DNA of 64,000 nucleotides from Todiramphus chloris collaris (lineage: Eukaryota; Chordata; Aves; Coraciiformes; Alcedinidae), in NCBI GenBank assembly GCA_025345505.1, contig JANVCC010000076.1, forward strand, positions 8,891,156 through 8,955,155, given 5' to 3'. The position numbers were made by a program, and so were the translations under genes. How positions within the stretch are numbered: position 1 is the first letter of the stretch; each line of letters opens with the position of its first letter. A model generated the notes under the pieces. That model was not told the origin of the DNA, made no database searches, and saw only the letters and a list, made by a program, of their open reading frames with translations. Shown here piece after piece: positions 46,001 through 54,117 of this stretch.

Positions 46001-47794
46001 GAGAAGGGAAGGCTCTGGGGAGACCTTCTTGCAGCCTTTCAGCTCTTCAAGAGGCCTTTCAGAAAGATGAGGATAGACTTCTTAGCCGGGTCTGTTGTGA
46101 CAGGACAAGGGGTGATGGTTTTAAACTGAAGAGTGAGATTCAGACTGGAGAGAAGGAAGAAATTTTTGATGCTGGGTGTGATGAGAGCCTGGCCCGGGTT
46201 GCCCAGAGAGGTGGCCGATGCTCCATCCCTGGAACCATTGCAGGTGAGGTTGGCCAGGGCTCTGAGCAACCTGCTCTAGTTGCAGTTGTCCCTGCTCCCT
46301 GCAGGGGGGTTGCACTAGATGACCTTTAAAGGCTTCTTCCAACCCAAGGCATTCTGTGCTCAAAGTCTGTTAAAAGTGGCCTTTTAACTCTTTTTTTTGC
46401 TAGAAGGGCTATTCCTTGGTAGGAAATAATGTCCTTGTCTCCTGAACGGCCCTATGCGGGTTAGGTGCTAACCAGGGTTATCATGGAGTAACCAGGATGA
46501 TGTTCTCATGTAACTAATTCATGCAAATGACCTGGCCTGAGCAGTGGTGGTACCTGAAGAAGCTCCTGTGTGCTGCTGCTGCCTCCACTGCCTGTTTGTT
46601 TTCATGTTCAGCACATTACCCACACAAAATGTTAAGACTGTGATGATCTCTCTCTGCTTATTAGATTGCCTGCTGTGGTTGGACTGGAGCAAAGGACTGG
46701 GAAAATAATGAGTTTCTTATCAACCAAAGCATGACTGCGTATCCCTGCTCCTGCTCCAATAGCTCCAAGGATTCACAAGTGGATACTGGCTTCTGTAACC
46801 TGGACGTCCCTGTCAACGGCACCGCAACGTACGCTGACTGGCCTGTTCATGAGCAGGTGAGTGAGGATGTCCACACCCCAGGAAGCTTCCACTGAAGTTG
46901 CCTTGTCTTTGTTCCTCTGGGAATTATTTAAAGCACTTTTTTCATGTCCGTGTTGTTTGAAGTACCTGTGGAAACTGGGGCAAGGGGAGACAGAGATCCT
47001 GCCCTTTTATGCTAAAGCTACTGTGAAACTCATTGTAGCATGTAACTGGGATAATCTTGACATGCACAAGGAGATATTTAATGGATTTTTAGTCTTGAGA
47101 TACTTTGATTCGTGCTTCTTTCCTTTGTGACCATGTTTTCTCCATAGGGATGCATGGACGGTGTAGAGAACTGGTTGAAGGACAACCTTGGTGTCATTCT
47201 TGGGGTCTGCACTGGTGTTGCTGTTATAGAGGTAAGTCACCCTCTGAGATGAATCTGTGCTCTTGCCTTGGAGATACTATGAAAGGCAAAGCTGTTTTGT
47301 CCAAGTAATGGACACCTGGTTTAATGGCGCTGCAGTTTTAGATCTTGCTTATGTCCACCTGAAGCTTTGATCTGCTGCTGGTATGGGTTTGATTAAAAAT
47401 TGATCAAATACCTGTCTGCTTGTGGTTTGGGCTGTTGGGTCTGCTGCTTGGCAATTTGCTGTATGCACAATCGGGAAGAATGAGATGGGCAACATCCCAT
47501 TAGTGAGGTCCAGGTGAAGGCACATCTCTTTGTAGCAAAATATTTTTGTCATCCCAATTATTGCATTTTCCTTGCATTGGGGATCAATTCTGTTCACCTG
47601 TGTGGTGTCATAAAAAGGAGACTGCTGTGTTCTGCTCCCCAGGTGTCACCCTGTCTTCCCACGTTGGTATTTGTCTGGTTGCTGACTTGGTTCCTGTTCC
47701 TCATTTCTTCTTCCAGCTGCTGGGGATGATACTATCCATTTCTCTCTGCAAGAATATACACAGTGAAGACTACACTAAAGTGCCCAAGTCTTGA
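28008..47794 (+). CDS. CD82: CD82 (KAI1) tetraspanin, 8 coding exons, complete CDS
   Basis: Joining 28008-28070, 34268-34340, 37566-37690, 38598-38672, 43040-43147, 46665-46856, 47148-47231 and 47717-47794 gives 798 nt in one open frame (265 aa plus TGA). Every junction is GT-AG. The product begins [17 protein letters not shown] and ends EDYTKVPKS, very close to human CD82 (267 aa) as I recall it. Four membrane segments are visible: about residues 12-34, 56-78, 88-108 and 226-250. The large extracellular loop (about 109-225) has C151-C152-G153, P175-C-S-C178, C192 and C214, the six cysteines expected in CD82. Sequons are N168, N180 and N199. Candidate palmitoylated cysteines are C5, C74, C83 and C251. 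Y259-T-K-V262 fits a YxxPhi endosome/lysosome signal. CD82 organises integrins, receptors and other tetraspanins in plasma-membrane microdomains and acts as a metastasis suppressor (family knowledge). Identity is very secure. Confidence 0.97.
31140..32024 (+). repeat. Long CR1 copy A, intron 2 (RT 3' portion to 3' end)
   Basis: About 885 bp. The 5' part retains decayed CR1 reverse-transcriptase C-terminal code (a DD box equivalent near 31145, then the CALAAQKP and LFSLEKRR-type motifs). The 3' end is CCTTCCAACCCAAGCC. It is about 96% identical to the copy at 43.3-44.2 kb, with a stretch of about 190 bp that looks identical. Confidence 0.95.
33264..33322 (+). repeat. Short CR1 3'-end fragment, intron 2
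   Basis: GGATTGGACTAGCTGATATT, then AGGTCCCTTCCAACTCAGG, and a terminal ATGATTCT. Confidence 0.75.
34268..34340 (+). CDS. CD82: CD82 coding exon 2 of 8
   Basis: The acceptor TTTCAG ends at 34267 and the donor GTAAGA begins at 34341. The exon encodes [20 protein letters not shown] and the next few residues, the rest of membrane segment 1 and the start of the small extracellular loop. It is 73 nt long and leaves one base of a split glutamine codon (Q46), completed by AG at the next exon. Confidence 0.96.
35030..35289 (+). repeat. CR1 retrotransposon, intron 3
   Basis: GATGGTTTTAAACAAAATG to CTGTGATTCTGTG, with the CTCTGAGCAACCTGCTCTAG segment. It is directly followed by a CR1 piece in the opposite orientation. 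Confidence 0.92.
35304..35705 (-). repeat. CR1 internal (RT-coding) fragment, 3'-truncated, intron 3
   Basis: Read on the - strand it encodes CR1 RT C-terminal motifs (ADDTKLG near 35690, VLHLGHNKH near 35575, then a [13 protein letters not shown]-type stretch). It lacks the CR1 3' UTR and terminal repeats, which is unusual for a target-primed element and points to later deletion or recombination with the adjacent + copy. Confidence 0.82.
37566..37690 (+). CDS. CD82: CD82 coding exon 3 of 8
   Basis: The acceptor CCTACAG ends at 37565 and the donor GTGAGA begins at 37691. The first two bases finish Q46. The exon then encodes residues 47-87: the small loop, membrane segment 2 ([20 protein letters not shown]) and the short inner loop with the conserved NE and C83 motif of tetraspanins. 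Confidence 0.97.
37691..38597 (+). other. CD82: CD82 intron 4 (0.9 kb)
   Basis: Donor GTGAGA, acceptor TTCTAG. It has A and T homopolymer tracts at about 38118-38193 and no CR1. Confidence 0.93.
38598..38672 (+). CDS. CD82: CD82 coding exon 4 of 8
   Basis: The acceptor CTTCTAG ends at 38597 and the donor GTGAGT begins at 38673. It is 25 codons long, phase 0 at both ends, and encodes residues 88-112: membrane segment 3 ([20 protein letters not shown]) and the first residues of the large extracellular loop. Confidence 0.96.
39556..39968 (+). repeat. CR1 retrotransposon, intron 5
   Basis: GGAGTGGCTGAGGGACCTGG, TTGTTCAGCCTGGAGAAAAG, then GAACAGGCTGCCCAGGGTAG and a final ATTATTTTGATTCT. It is a + strand CR1 of the same subfamily type as the copies at 7.4 and 13.0 kb. 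Its last bases fall within the left inverted-repeat arm. Confidence 0.92.
39956..40045 (+). repeat. Left arm of a 90 bp inverted repeat, intron 5
   Basis: The arm begins at the last bases of a CR1 copy (ATTTTGATTCTACC) and runs to the GGGGTGGA motif at 40039-40045. Its reverse complement recurs at 40324-40412 with two substitutions and one single-base indel, about 97% identity. The spacer is 278 bp. No matching target-site duplication is seen outside the arms. Confidence 0.9.
40324..40412 (-). repeat. Right arm of the 90 bp inverted repeat, intron 5
   Basis: This is the reverse complement of 39956-40045. It starts TCCACCCCTGCTTTCTG and ends AGGTAGATCAAAAT. It includes the mirror of the few CR1-terminal bases found in the left arm, which suggests the arm was copied after the CR1 insertion. 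Confidence 0.9.
40500..40866 (+). repeat. CR1 retrotransposon, intron 5
   Basis: GAAGAAAAGGCTCTAAGGAG through GGACAAGGGGTGATGGTTTT to CCATTCTGTGATTCTATG. It is a complete 3' end in + orientation. Confidence 0.93.
41210..41580 (-). repeat. CR1 retrotransposon, inverted and 3'-truncated, intron 5
   Basis: The reverse complement matches the 31 and 43 kb copies over the CAGGACCTGTTGGGACAGGA and GAGGCCACAGCCATGATGGG segments. The terminal 150-200 bp of the CR1 3' end is missing on the 41210 side. Confidence 0.93.
43040..43147 (+). CDS. CD82: CD82 coding exon 5 of 8
   Basis: The acceptor follows a long T tract, ending CCAG at 43039. The donor CAG|GTGAGT is at 43147/43148. It is 36 codons long, phase 0. 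It encodes residues 113-148, helices A and B of the large extracellular loop, including the AWDYVQKQ stretch just before the CCG motif. The human sequon in this stretch (N129, recalled) is absent. Confidence 0.95.
43335..44232 (+). repeat. Long CR1 copy B, intron 6
   Basis: About 900 bp. It starts in RT code (a decayed DD box, TTTGCTTATGACATAAAGCT), has the same CALAAQKPV-type remnant as copy A, and ends GTGCCTTCCCACCCATAAC. It is nearly identical to copy A, with a longer T tract at 44025-44037. Confidence 0.95.
45984..46358 (+). repeat. CR1 retrotransposon, intron 6
   Basis: GGGGCTGTTCAGCCTGGAGA to GGCTTCTTCCAACCCAAGGC. It is a + strand CR1 3' region of the same subfamily as the 8.4 and 9.4 kb copies. 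Confidence 0.92.
46665..46856 (+). CDS. CD82: CD82 coding exon 6 of 8 (CCG/PCSC loop)
   Basis: The acceptor TTATTAG ends at 46664 and the donor CAG|GTGAGT is at 46856/46857. The 64 codons (149-212) encode the variable head of the large loop: IACCGW at 149-154, PCSC at 175-178, C192, and sequons N168-Q-S, N180-S-S and N199-G-T. This is the partner-binding and disulfide region of tetraspanins. Confidence 0.97.
46857..47147 (+). other. CD82: CD82 intron 7 (291 bp)
   Basis: Short intron, donor GTGAGT, acceptor CATAG, no repeat. Confidence 0.95.
47148..47231 (+). CDS. CD82: CD82 coding exon 7 of 8
   Basis: The acceptor CCATAG ends at 47147 and the donor GAG|GTAAGT is at 47231/47232. The 28 codons (213-240) carry the last loop cysteine C214, helix E (ENWLKDNLG) and most of membrane segment 4, ending with the polar glutamate E240 typical of the segment. 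Confidence 0.96.
47232..47716 (+). other. CD82: CD82 intron 8 (485 bp)
   Basis: Donor GTAAGT, acceptor TTCCAG, no repeat recognised. Confidence 0.95.
47717..47794 (+). CDS. CD82: CD82 terminal coding exon 8 of 8
   Basis: The acceptor CTTCCAG ends at 47716. The 25 codons and TGA (47792-47794) complete membrane segment 4 and the cytoplasmic tail. Y259-T-K-V262 keeps the YxxPhi sorting signal. The last residue is S, where human has Y. Only one tail cysteine (C251) is present where human has two (recalled). Confidence 0.96.
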   Translation: MLGMILSISLCKNIHSEDYTKVPKS

Positions 47795-49701
47795 GTTGGC
47801 TGACTCCAGAGCTACGGCACCAGAGAGAAAGGAGCAAACGGAACATTCCTGCCTCGTACCCAGACTGTCCAATCATTGACCATTATTCCTGTGACATCCC
47901 ATTTCTGATACCACTCTGCTAAGAACTGTTAGAGCTGCAATACAGCCTGATCTTCTGGCAATAGGGCCTTTGGGCCACCTGCATCCTGCCTCTGGATTAT
48001 TTTTGTCTCAAGAAGCAGAACTTAACTGTCTCTTACCATAGGAGACACCAATTAACCTGAGGGGACAATGCTTTTGCTGCCTGCTTCATGTTAAACAATA
48101 CTGTTCATATCTCCATTCTACAACCCACTGGACCTAACACACAATAACTCCTCTCCCAACCTTTTTCTCATCCCACACATCTTTTCCCCCTCCCCCCCGA
48201 GAAGTCCCATCTCTGTCCCATGAGCCAGGATTGCTGTTGAGATTCCAGTGCTTTGGTAGCTTCACCTACTTCACTGACTTTGTGGTGGTAACTAGTCATG
48301 CTTTTATAGGCCTTCTTCTCCTTTGCAGTTAACCTGATTCAACTGCTACTGTGCATCTTCTAGCCTAGGCTCTCATCTGAGAAAGCGAGCGCCATCCTCA
48401 CAATCGCTGCTCCCGGGAGTCAGCTACGCCTTGCCTTCAGCAGAGCTCTTCCTTTGGAGCATGATGAGAAGCCACTGAGAGGGAGCCAAGCCTACCTGTT
48501 CCCAGCGTGGCCTGGCATGTTGCGGTGGTGCTGCTCAGCTGCTTCTGGAATGGGTCCCTTGGGTTCTGGATTTGACGCTTAGATGTTTCTCCCCCTTGCC
48601 TCTCTACCTTTTCCTCTCCCTCTAGCACTGCTTTGCTGGCTCCGGTCAGCTTGGAGCTACTTCAGAGGCTGCTTCATAGTGTGGACTCTGCTCCAGGCTG
48701 GCTCTACTGGTTGCATTCTTGGGTTTTGCCAACTTCTATAGAGGTTACAGTTACCTTGGTTCTTCCCCTGCCCCCTTTATGAACATAACATTTGTTAGCT
48801 GTGGGTTTTAGTTATGGAGGCGGAGGGGTTTGGCTGGATTGCTGATGCTGTCTGTTGGAGATACCACTGCTGCTGGTGCCCAGTTTAGTATCCATAGTTT
48901 GGATGTGAGGATGAGTTGCTTTGATTTCAGTTGTATGGTCTTCTGACTCCACCGCGGTCTGGAGCCACGGCTGCGTCCTGAGCCCTGTTGTGAGCGTGGG
49001 TACTGCAGCAGACCAGTAGCTGCTTCTGGGTGGTTTATGTATGTAAGGGCTGGGCCATTCGCTCTCTTCAGCCAGTGGCCAGCAGCATCGAGTGGTGTAG
49101 AGCAGAAGAAAGTAGGAATAATGTGTGGAAAAACTGTCACAGCTCCTTAGACAAGGGAGCTAGGCACCAGTCCTCAGTCTTGGAGGTGGCTTAGGCACAA
49201 GAGATGTCCTGCGCATGGGTGCAACCGCCCTAACAGCAGAAAGCTGGAGGAGAGAGAAGTGGATGGTCCTTTCCTGAGACAAGGTACTTGGTGAGAGAGC
49301 CTTTGCCTTACAGAGGTGGTCCCAGGACTGTCTCTTGTCAGGGCTGGGGTTGGTAGCAGTAACCCTAGTTCTGAGGGATGGCTTTGCTACCTACTCAGTT
49401 TTCCTTCTGGGAAGAAAGGCTCATTCAGGGGGTCAGGGCCCCAGTGGTGAGTAGATATGTCTGGGCAGCTGGGTTTTATGGAGGTCTGATAAGGCTTTGC
49501 TATTTTGAGGCACCTGCCCTCACTGTTACAGGCTCTTCAAGCTGACCTTTGCTAAAGCAGAAGGCACCTATCTTAGCAGCAAAGCTCGCTAGCTCTTGTA
49601 GCACAATGTCTTTTCTCTATCGTTTTCCTCCTTGTAAGATCCTTGTTCAGTTACAGATGCCAATGCTGAGCAGCAAGGAAGGAGCCCATGCTGGGATTTC
49701 C

Positions 49702-49788
49702 TTTTTTTTTTTTTTTTTTGGGGTTTTTTTTTTTTTGTTTGTTTTTTTGTTTTGATTTTTTGTTTTGGTTTTTTTTTGGTCTGTTTTT
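49702..49788 (+). repeat. T-rich tract in the CD82 3' UTR
   Basis: About 87 nt of T homopolymers broken only by short G, A or C interruptions, starting with a 17-18 nt T run. In the mRNA it is U-rich and sits about 70 nt before the poly(A) signal. Confidence 0.85.
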
Positions 49789-49855
49789 AGCAACATCTTC
49801 CTACTGGAAGAAATGCATGTACAGATACAAAAGTCTAGAGGGTGAATATTTCTGT

Positions 49856-49861
49856 AATAAA
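49856..49861 (+). terminator. CD82: Poly(A) signal of CD82
   Basis: AATAAA, followed about 45 nt later by a GT-rich stretch (about 49904-49926) suitable as the downstream cleavage element. No other canonical AATAAA was noticed in the UTR, so a single long 3' end is expected. Confidence 0.85.
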
Positions 49862-50269
49862 GACTTTGCTAAAAAAGAAAAAGAATAATCTATCTCTGCC
49901 TACGACTTGTGCATTGTGGTGGTTTCCCCTTGCTTCTTCTCCACCCCCTTCCATTTGACATGCAAATTGCTGTCACCTTATTGGCTCAAGGTATCAAAAA
50001 GCCTGTGAAAAGCTGTTCTGAGGTCCATGTGGGAGACCAGTGGACTGTGAAGATACTGGTGGAGAGGTGACTATTTTTTTCCTGGGCTATATACTAGAGT
50101 CATCTTGGCATTGTTTTATGATGTATGTCTGTCCTAGGGTGAGCTGAGTGGTGGTTCCTTTAAATTACATGTTACCTCCTAAGCTAAGTGATCTCTATTT
50201 GAAGATGTCACTTCAATACGCTGATGGAGTCTGGAGTTGTTCCTTCAAGAATTAATAAGCATGACTTAA

Positions 50270-50390
50270 GTCATAGAATCATAGGCTGACTTGGGTTGGA
50301 AGGGACCTTTCAAGGCCATCCAGTCCAACCCTGCTGCCGGGAGCAGGGACAGCTGCAACTAAAGCAGGTTGCTCAGAGCTTTGTCCTCAT
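50270..50390 (-). repeat. CR1 3'-end fragment, downstream intergenic
   Basis: AGTCATAGAATCATAGGCTG, then GGGACCTTTCAAGGCCATCC. It is a reversed CR1 terminus. Confidence 0.9.
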
Positions 50391-53300
50391 ACGTGTTTGA
50401 AGAAACAGAGTGGAGTCTGCAGAGAAGGTGCTGGGGCTCTACCAGCAGACTCTTGTGGCAACTGGTCTAAAGTCAAGTCTTCAGTTACCCTGACCCGCTG
50501 GGTGCGGAGCAAGAGGTGCTTACATGGACCCTAGGCCTGCAGTAGGGTGCAATGGTCTCTCTGATCTGTGAGTACAGCTTGTTCCTCCAGGCTGTCCTGG
50601 TCTGTGCTTGAGTAGAGCTGGGGTTTGGTTCTATGGCTTGGTTCCCCAGAACATCCTTTCCCAGGGCCTCATGATTTAGAGGGCTAAATGGCAAAGCTGC
50701 TGTACCTGAGTAGATGGCAGCTTAGGTGGGGAAGGGCACTGCTGATTCTCCTTCAGCCTGATGTGGAGCCAGCTAAGGAGAAAGGAGGGAAGGCGAGGAC
50801 TGCTGCTGGTCCCGAGCCCTGTGGCCACCACTTGCCTTTGGCCACTGGAGGGAGGTGTTCCACCAAGAAACCTCAGCCCGGGTGCGGCAGCATCAGCAGC
50901 GCTGCCTGGTCCCTGGGGGATGAGATGATGACACTGATCGCTTCCTTCTGCTCCTACTTACTCCTGGCAGCAGGGTAGCTAAAATAACTTGTAATTACAA
51001 ATGTGCTCTCCTCGTAAACGATTTGTGCTGCATGCTTGGCATTTTTTAAGGATAGTTATCCCTCCCATTTCTTGGAACAGCACGCAGTTGGATATCTGGT
51101 TGCACGTCTTGTGCTTGCTTTTCCAGTTTCTGCCCCGAGTAGCTTTGGAAGTTGAAGATAGTGCTTCTTTCCTTGTCCCCATCTTTTTCCTGTTTCACTC
51201 TATTCTCAGTTCCTTTGTGGGGTCGGTGATGGGGAGAAGGAGGGGACATTTGATGCTTATAAACCTGATCTAATTAAAAAAAAAAAAAAAGTCTAGGAAC
51301 AAAGTCCTCAGACTTTCAGAGAGCAGGCCATGCTCCCAGCTCATCTCCAGAGGTAACGATTTGCTTTTGGAACTAGAAATCAGAAGAACAGTCGGACTCC
51401 TTGGGAGGAACAACGTTTGTCTAGCAAAAACCACAGCACCAGCTTCTGCAGTAGCTCAGCATGTGGAAGCATTTTGTGCAAAACCAATAAGCTGCTATAT
51501 AGCTGTCCAGGGCAAATAAATACTGCAAGAACAGAGCTGTGACCTCCCTGTGGCCTCAAGCAAGGCCTCTAGCAATGAGCTGGTGAAGCTCCTCGTTCTG
51601 TGCGATTGTGAGGAACTTGGAAGCTGCTGTAATTCTTCCTGTGAGGTGTTTGGGATTTTTTTTTTTCCCCCTTCTGGGAAGGGAAGAGGAATTACATTAG
51701 TTATAGGCTTACCCAAATCCACACTAAGTCACAATACATCTTGTGCTCTGGGGTGGTTTCATCACGGTACGTACTCGGATGTGAAATGTGGCAGCTGTTC
51801 TCTTCTCTGTGACTCTCCCACATGTGATGATGTGACTGGTCCCTGCCAGCTTTGCTCAGGGGTTGAGGCTGAATTTGTGGAATTCAGAAAAGGCCCAGTT
51901 TCTGGCTGCTGAAGGACAGAATACAAGTGGTGGTTGTGTCAGGCCCTATGACTTGGTTGGGGAAGGTGAGGAAGGGAAGCCGTGAGGGCTCACGGCTGCA
52001 AAGCCCTGGGGTGCCCACAAATGCGTTCTCACAGCCAGTTCCTGCTGCTCAATGCCATAAATGGAGAACATGCCCTCAATTATTTATGGTCTGGCTCTCA
52101 CCCATTAGCCTCTGAGGCTCTTGGCTCTAGCTGGGGCCTTTTATTGTGCAGAACAAACCTCAGTTAGCAGCCAGGATTTCTGAATGACCTCTTAAGCCAG
52201 GTTGACGCTACAAATTTGTCAGTGTAAAACCTCCAAATGTGGAAGTCTTCAAATGCTTGTTAGCTGGCAGAAGGTCCTTTAGCAAAATCTATGCTATTAG
52301 CAAACCTGAGCTATCAGTAAAATGTTGCTGGTAAAGTCTGATTTAGCTGCTACAAGCAATTTCTAGCAGGCGTTTGCTGGAGGAGCTGGTGCAATTCCTC
52401 GCCTTGCGGCAAGAATCTCTTCTGCCAAGTGTGGGAGGTTACCTCCTCCAAAGTCGGTTGTGTAACCCTTGCCACACAGTTGTACTTCTCATGGCTATGA
52501 ATTTCCTGGATTCTCCCTCCTGAGCTCTTGGTAATACAATTGGCTGAGGGGTGTCTGTGCTCTTTGGCTTTTGTGGGCAGGGATTAGGGGAATATTGGAT
52601 GCTCTGCAGCTGGAGAAAAGGTACTCTCAAGTTCTCCAGGCAAAAGTATTGCCCCCATTTAAAACAGAGGTTTAAGAGAAGGAGTACTAAGCTCTGAGTA
52701 CTAGGTGAGTGCTCTGAGAGGTGTGAAATCTGAGAGGGAAATTCTTCCTTCAGTCCCCAAGGATGGTGTTTGGCACACACTTGAATTAAATTTCTCTCTG
52801 GTGTCATATTTTCTGTACCTCTCTCACTAGGAAATGACTTGTCCATCCACAGCAACCCCGAATTAAGCAGAAAATAGAGACATGGGGTTCTGTAACCACA
52901 ACAGGCCCCATCTCGAGGAAACTCGAGAGCATTTCCCTTCCCTCTGGAAGGCTCTAGATGTTGGTAGCACTCTGAGCAAGGGCAGCAGCTCAGGGATTAT
53001 CTTCGTTTGGTGAGCGTTCACTAGGTTAGGAGTATGAGGTTACACTTGTGTGAGGCTATTGTGCTGTTGTCCCAGACCTACATCAGATCTAAACCTTCCT
53101 CAGGACTCCAGGTCCTCACCGTGTCACTGTAGTGGTTGACCTTGTCCATCATGTGACTTTACAGCATTACCTGCTGTTCATAACCTGAAGCCTTTCAAAC
53201 GTTTCTTCTTGCCCAAGTGGTTTCCTTGTAAATTCCCAGACTGGGGTTCTGGATCTGGCTGCCCTGGCATTAAGTAACTAACTCCAAAGTAACAGTTAGG

Positions 53301-54029
53301 ACCGTGCCTCAGACTAACTTTTACTTCTTCCCACCCCCCCCAGCCCTGCTTGGAGTACAGACGAGACATATGGAAGTTCTTCAGAGACAGCAAGAATCCC
53401 AGAGCATGTGATCATCTGAATTGCTTACCCAGCATGCTCCCTGGGTATGTTCTACACAGCGCTTCTGGAAACTATTTAGGATTTACTAGGGTGGAAATGT
53501 GAGGTCCTGTCAAGACCATGTTATAGTACAGGCATGTGCTTTGGGCACTGAACTTGCAAAATGATGTCAGAGTAGTCTAACTCTGGCAGTGATGTCTGCA
53601 GACAGCCTGGAACAATAACCCAGCAGAAAGCAGACCTTTCATTTTGGCAGAGGTTGTTTCACGATGCTCTTAAGCATTTGAAAATAAGTTGTCCTTTTAA
53701 TCCTGTGTTGTAATTAACTCCGGTTAGCGCTGGTTGGGAATTCTTCTGGCAAAACAGTATTTCCCTGGAGGGTGTAGATTTCCATAAAACAAAGTGTGTT
53801 TTGTTTGTTGGTTTTTGGGGTTTTTTTTTTTCCTTCTACTTAAACAGGACTGAAAATAGTTGGATAGCTTTTGATGGAGGAGTTTCTTCTGCTTTCTTCG
53901 TTGTTGCCTCATAGTAAACATTATGTACAAGACCTGGAATTGGACAAAATAGGATTATCAACCCATATTCTAAATATAGCACCTGACAAGAGGGGGTATT
54001 GTTTGTCTGACCTGGGATTAGACTGTGGA

Positions 54030-54117
54030 GATGGGTACATGTAACCTGGTAGTGCTGGTTTAATGGTTGGACTTGATGATCTTAAAGGTCTCTTCCAACT
54101 AAAACAATTCTATGATT
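54030..54117 (+). repeat. CR1 3'-end fragment, downstream intergenic
   Basis: GGTTGGACTTGATGATCTTA, then AGGTCTCTTCCAAC, and ending ATTCTATGATT. Confidence 0.88.

Larger units (their letters stand above)
43148..46664 (+). other. CD82: CD82 intron 6 (3.5 kb)
   Basis: Donor GTGAGT, acceptor ATTAG. CR1 copy B (43335) and another CR1 (45984) make up over a third of it. An intronic AATAAA occurs near 45514, but no terminal exon is indicated. Confidence 0.92.
47795..49885 (+). other. CD82: CD82 3' UTR (end approximate)
   Basis: About 2.1 kb follows the TGA without any acceptor-like exon or further coding signal, up to the AATAAA at 49856. It is free of CR1, in contrast with the introns, which fits retained transcribed sequence. 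A T-rich tract lies at 49702-49788. The cleavage point is inferred from the signal and the downstream GT-rich stretch. Confidence 0.85.

Noticed and set aside
51278-51291. A14 tract as the tail of a processed pseudogene
   Set aside because: No poly(A) signal and no recognisable cDNA-like coding sequence precede it. Birds have few processed pseudogenes.
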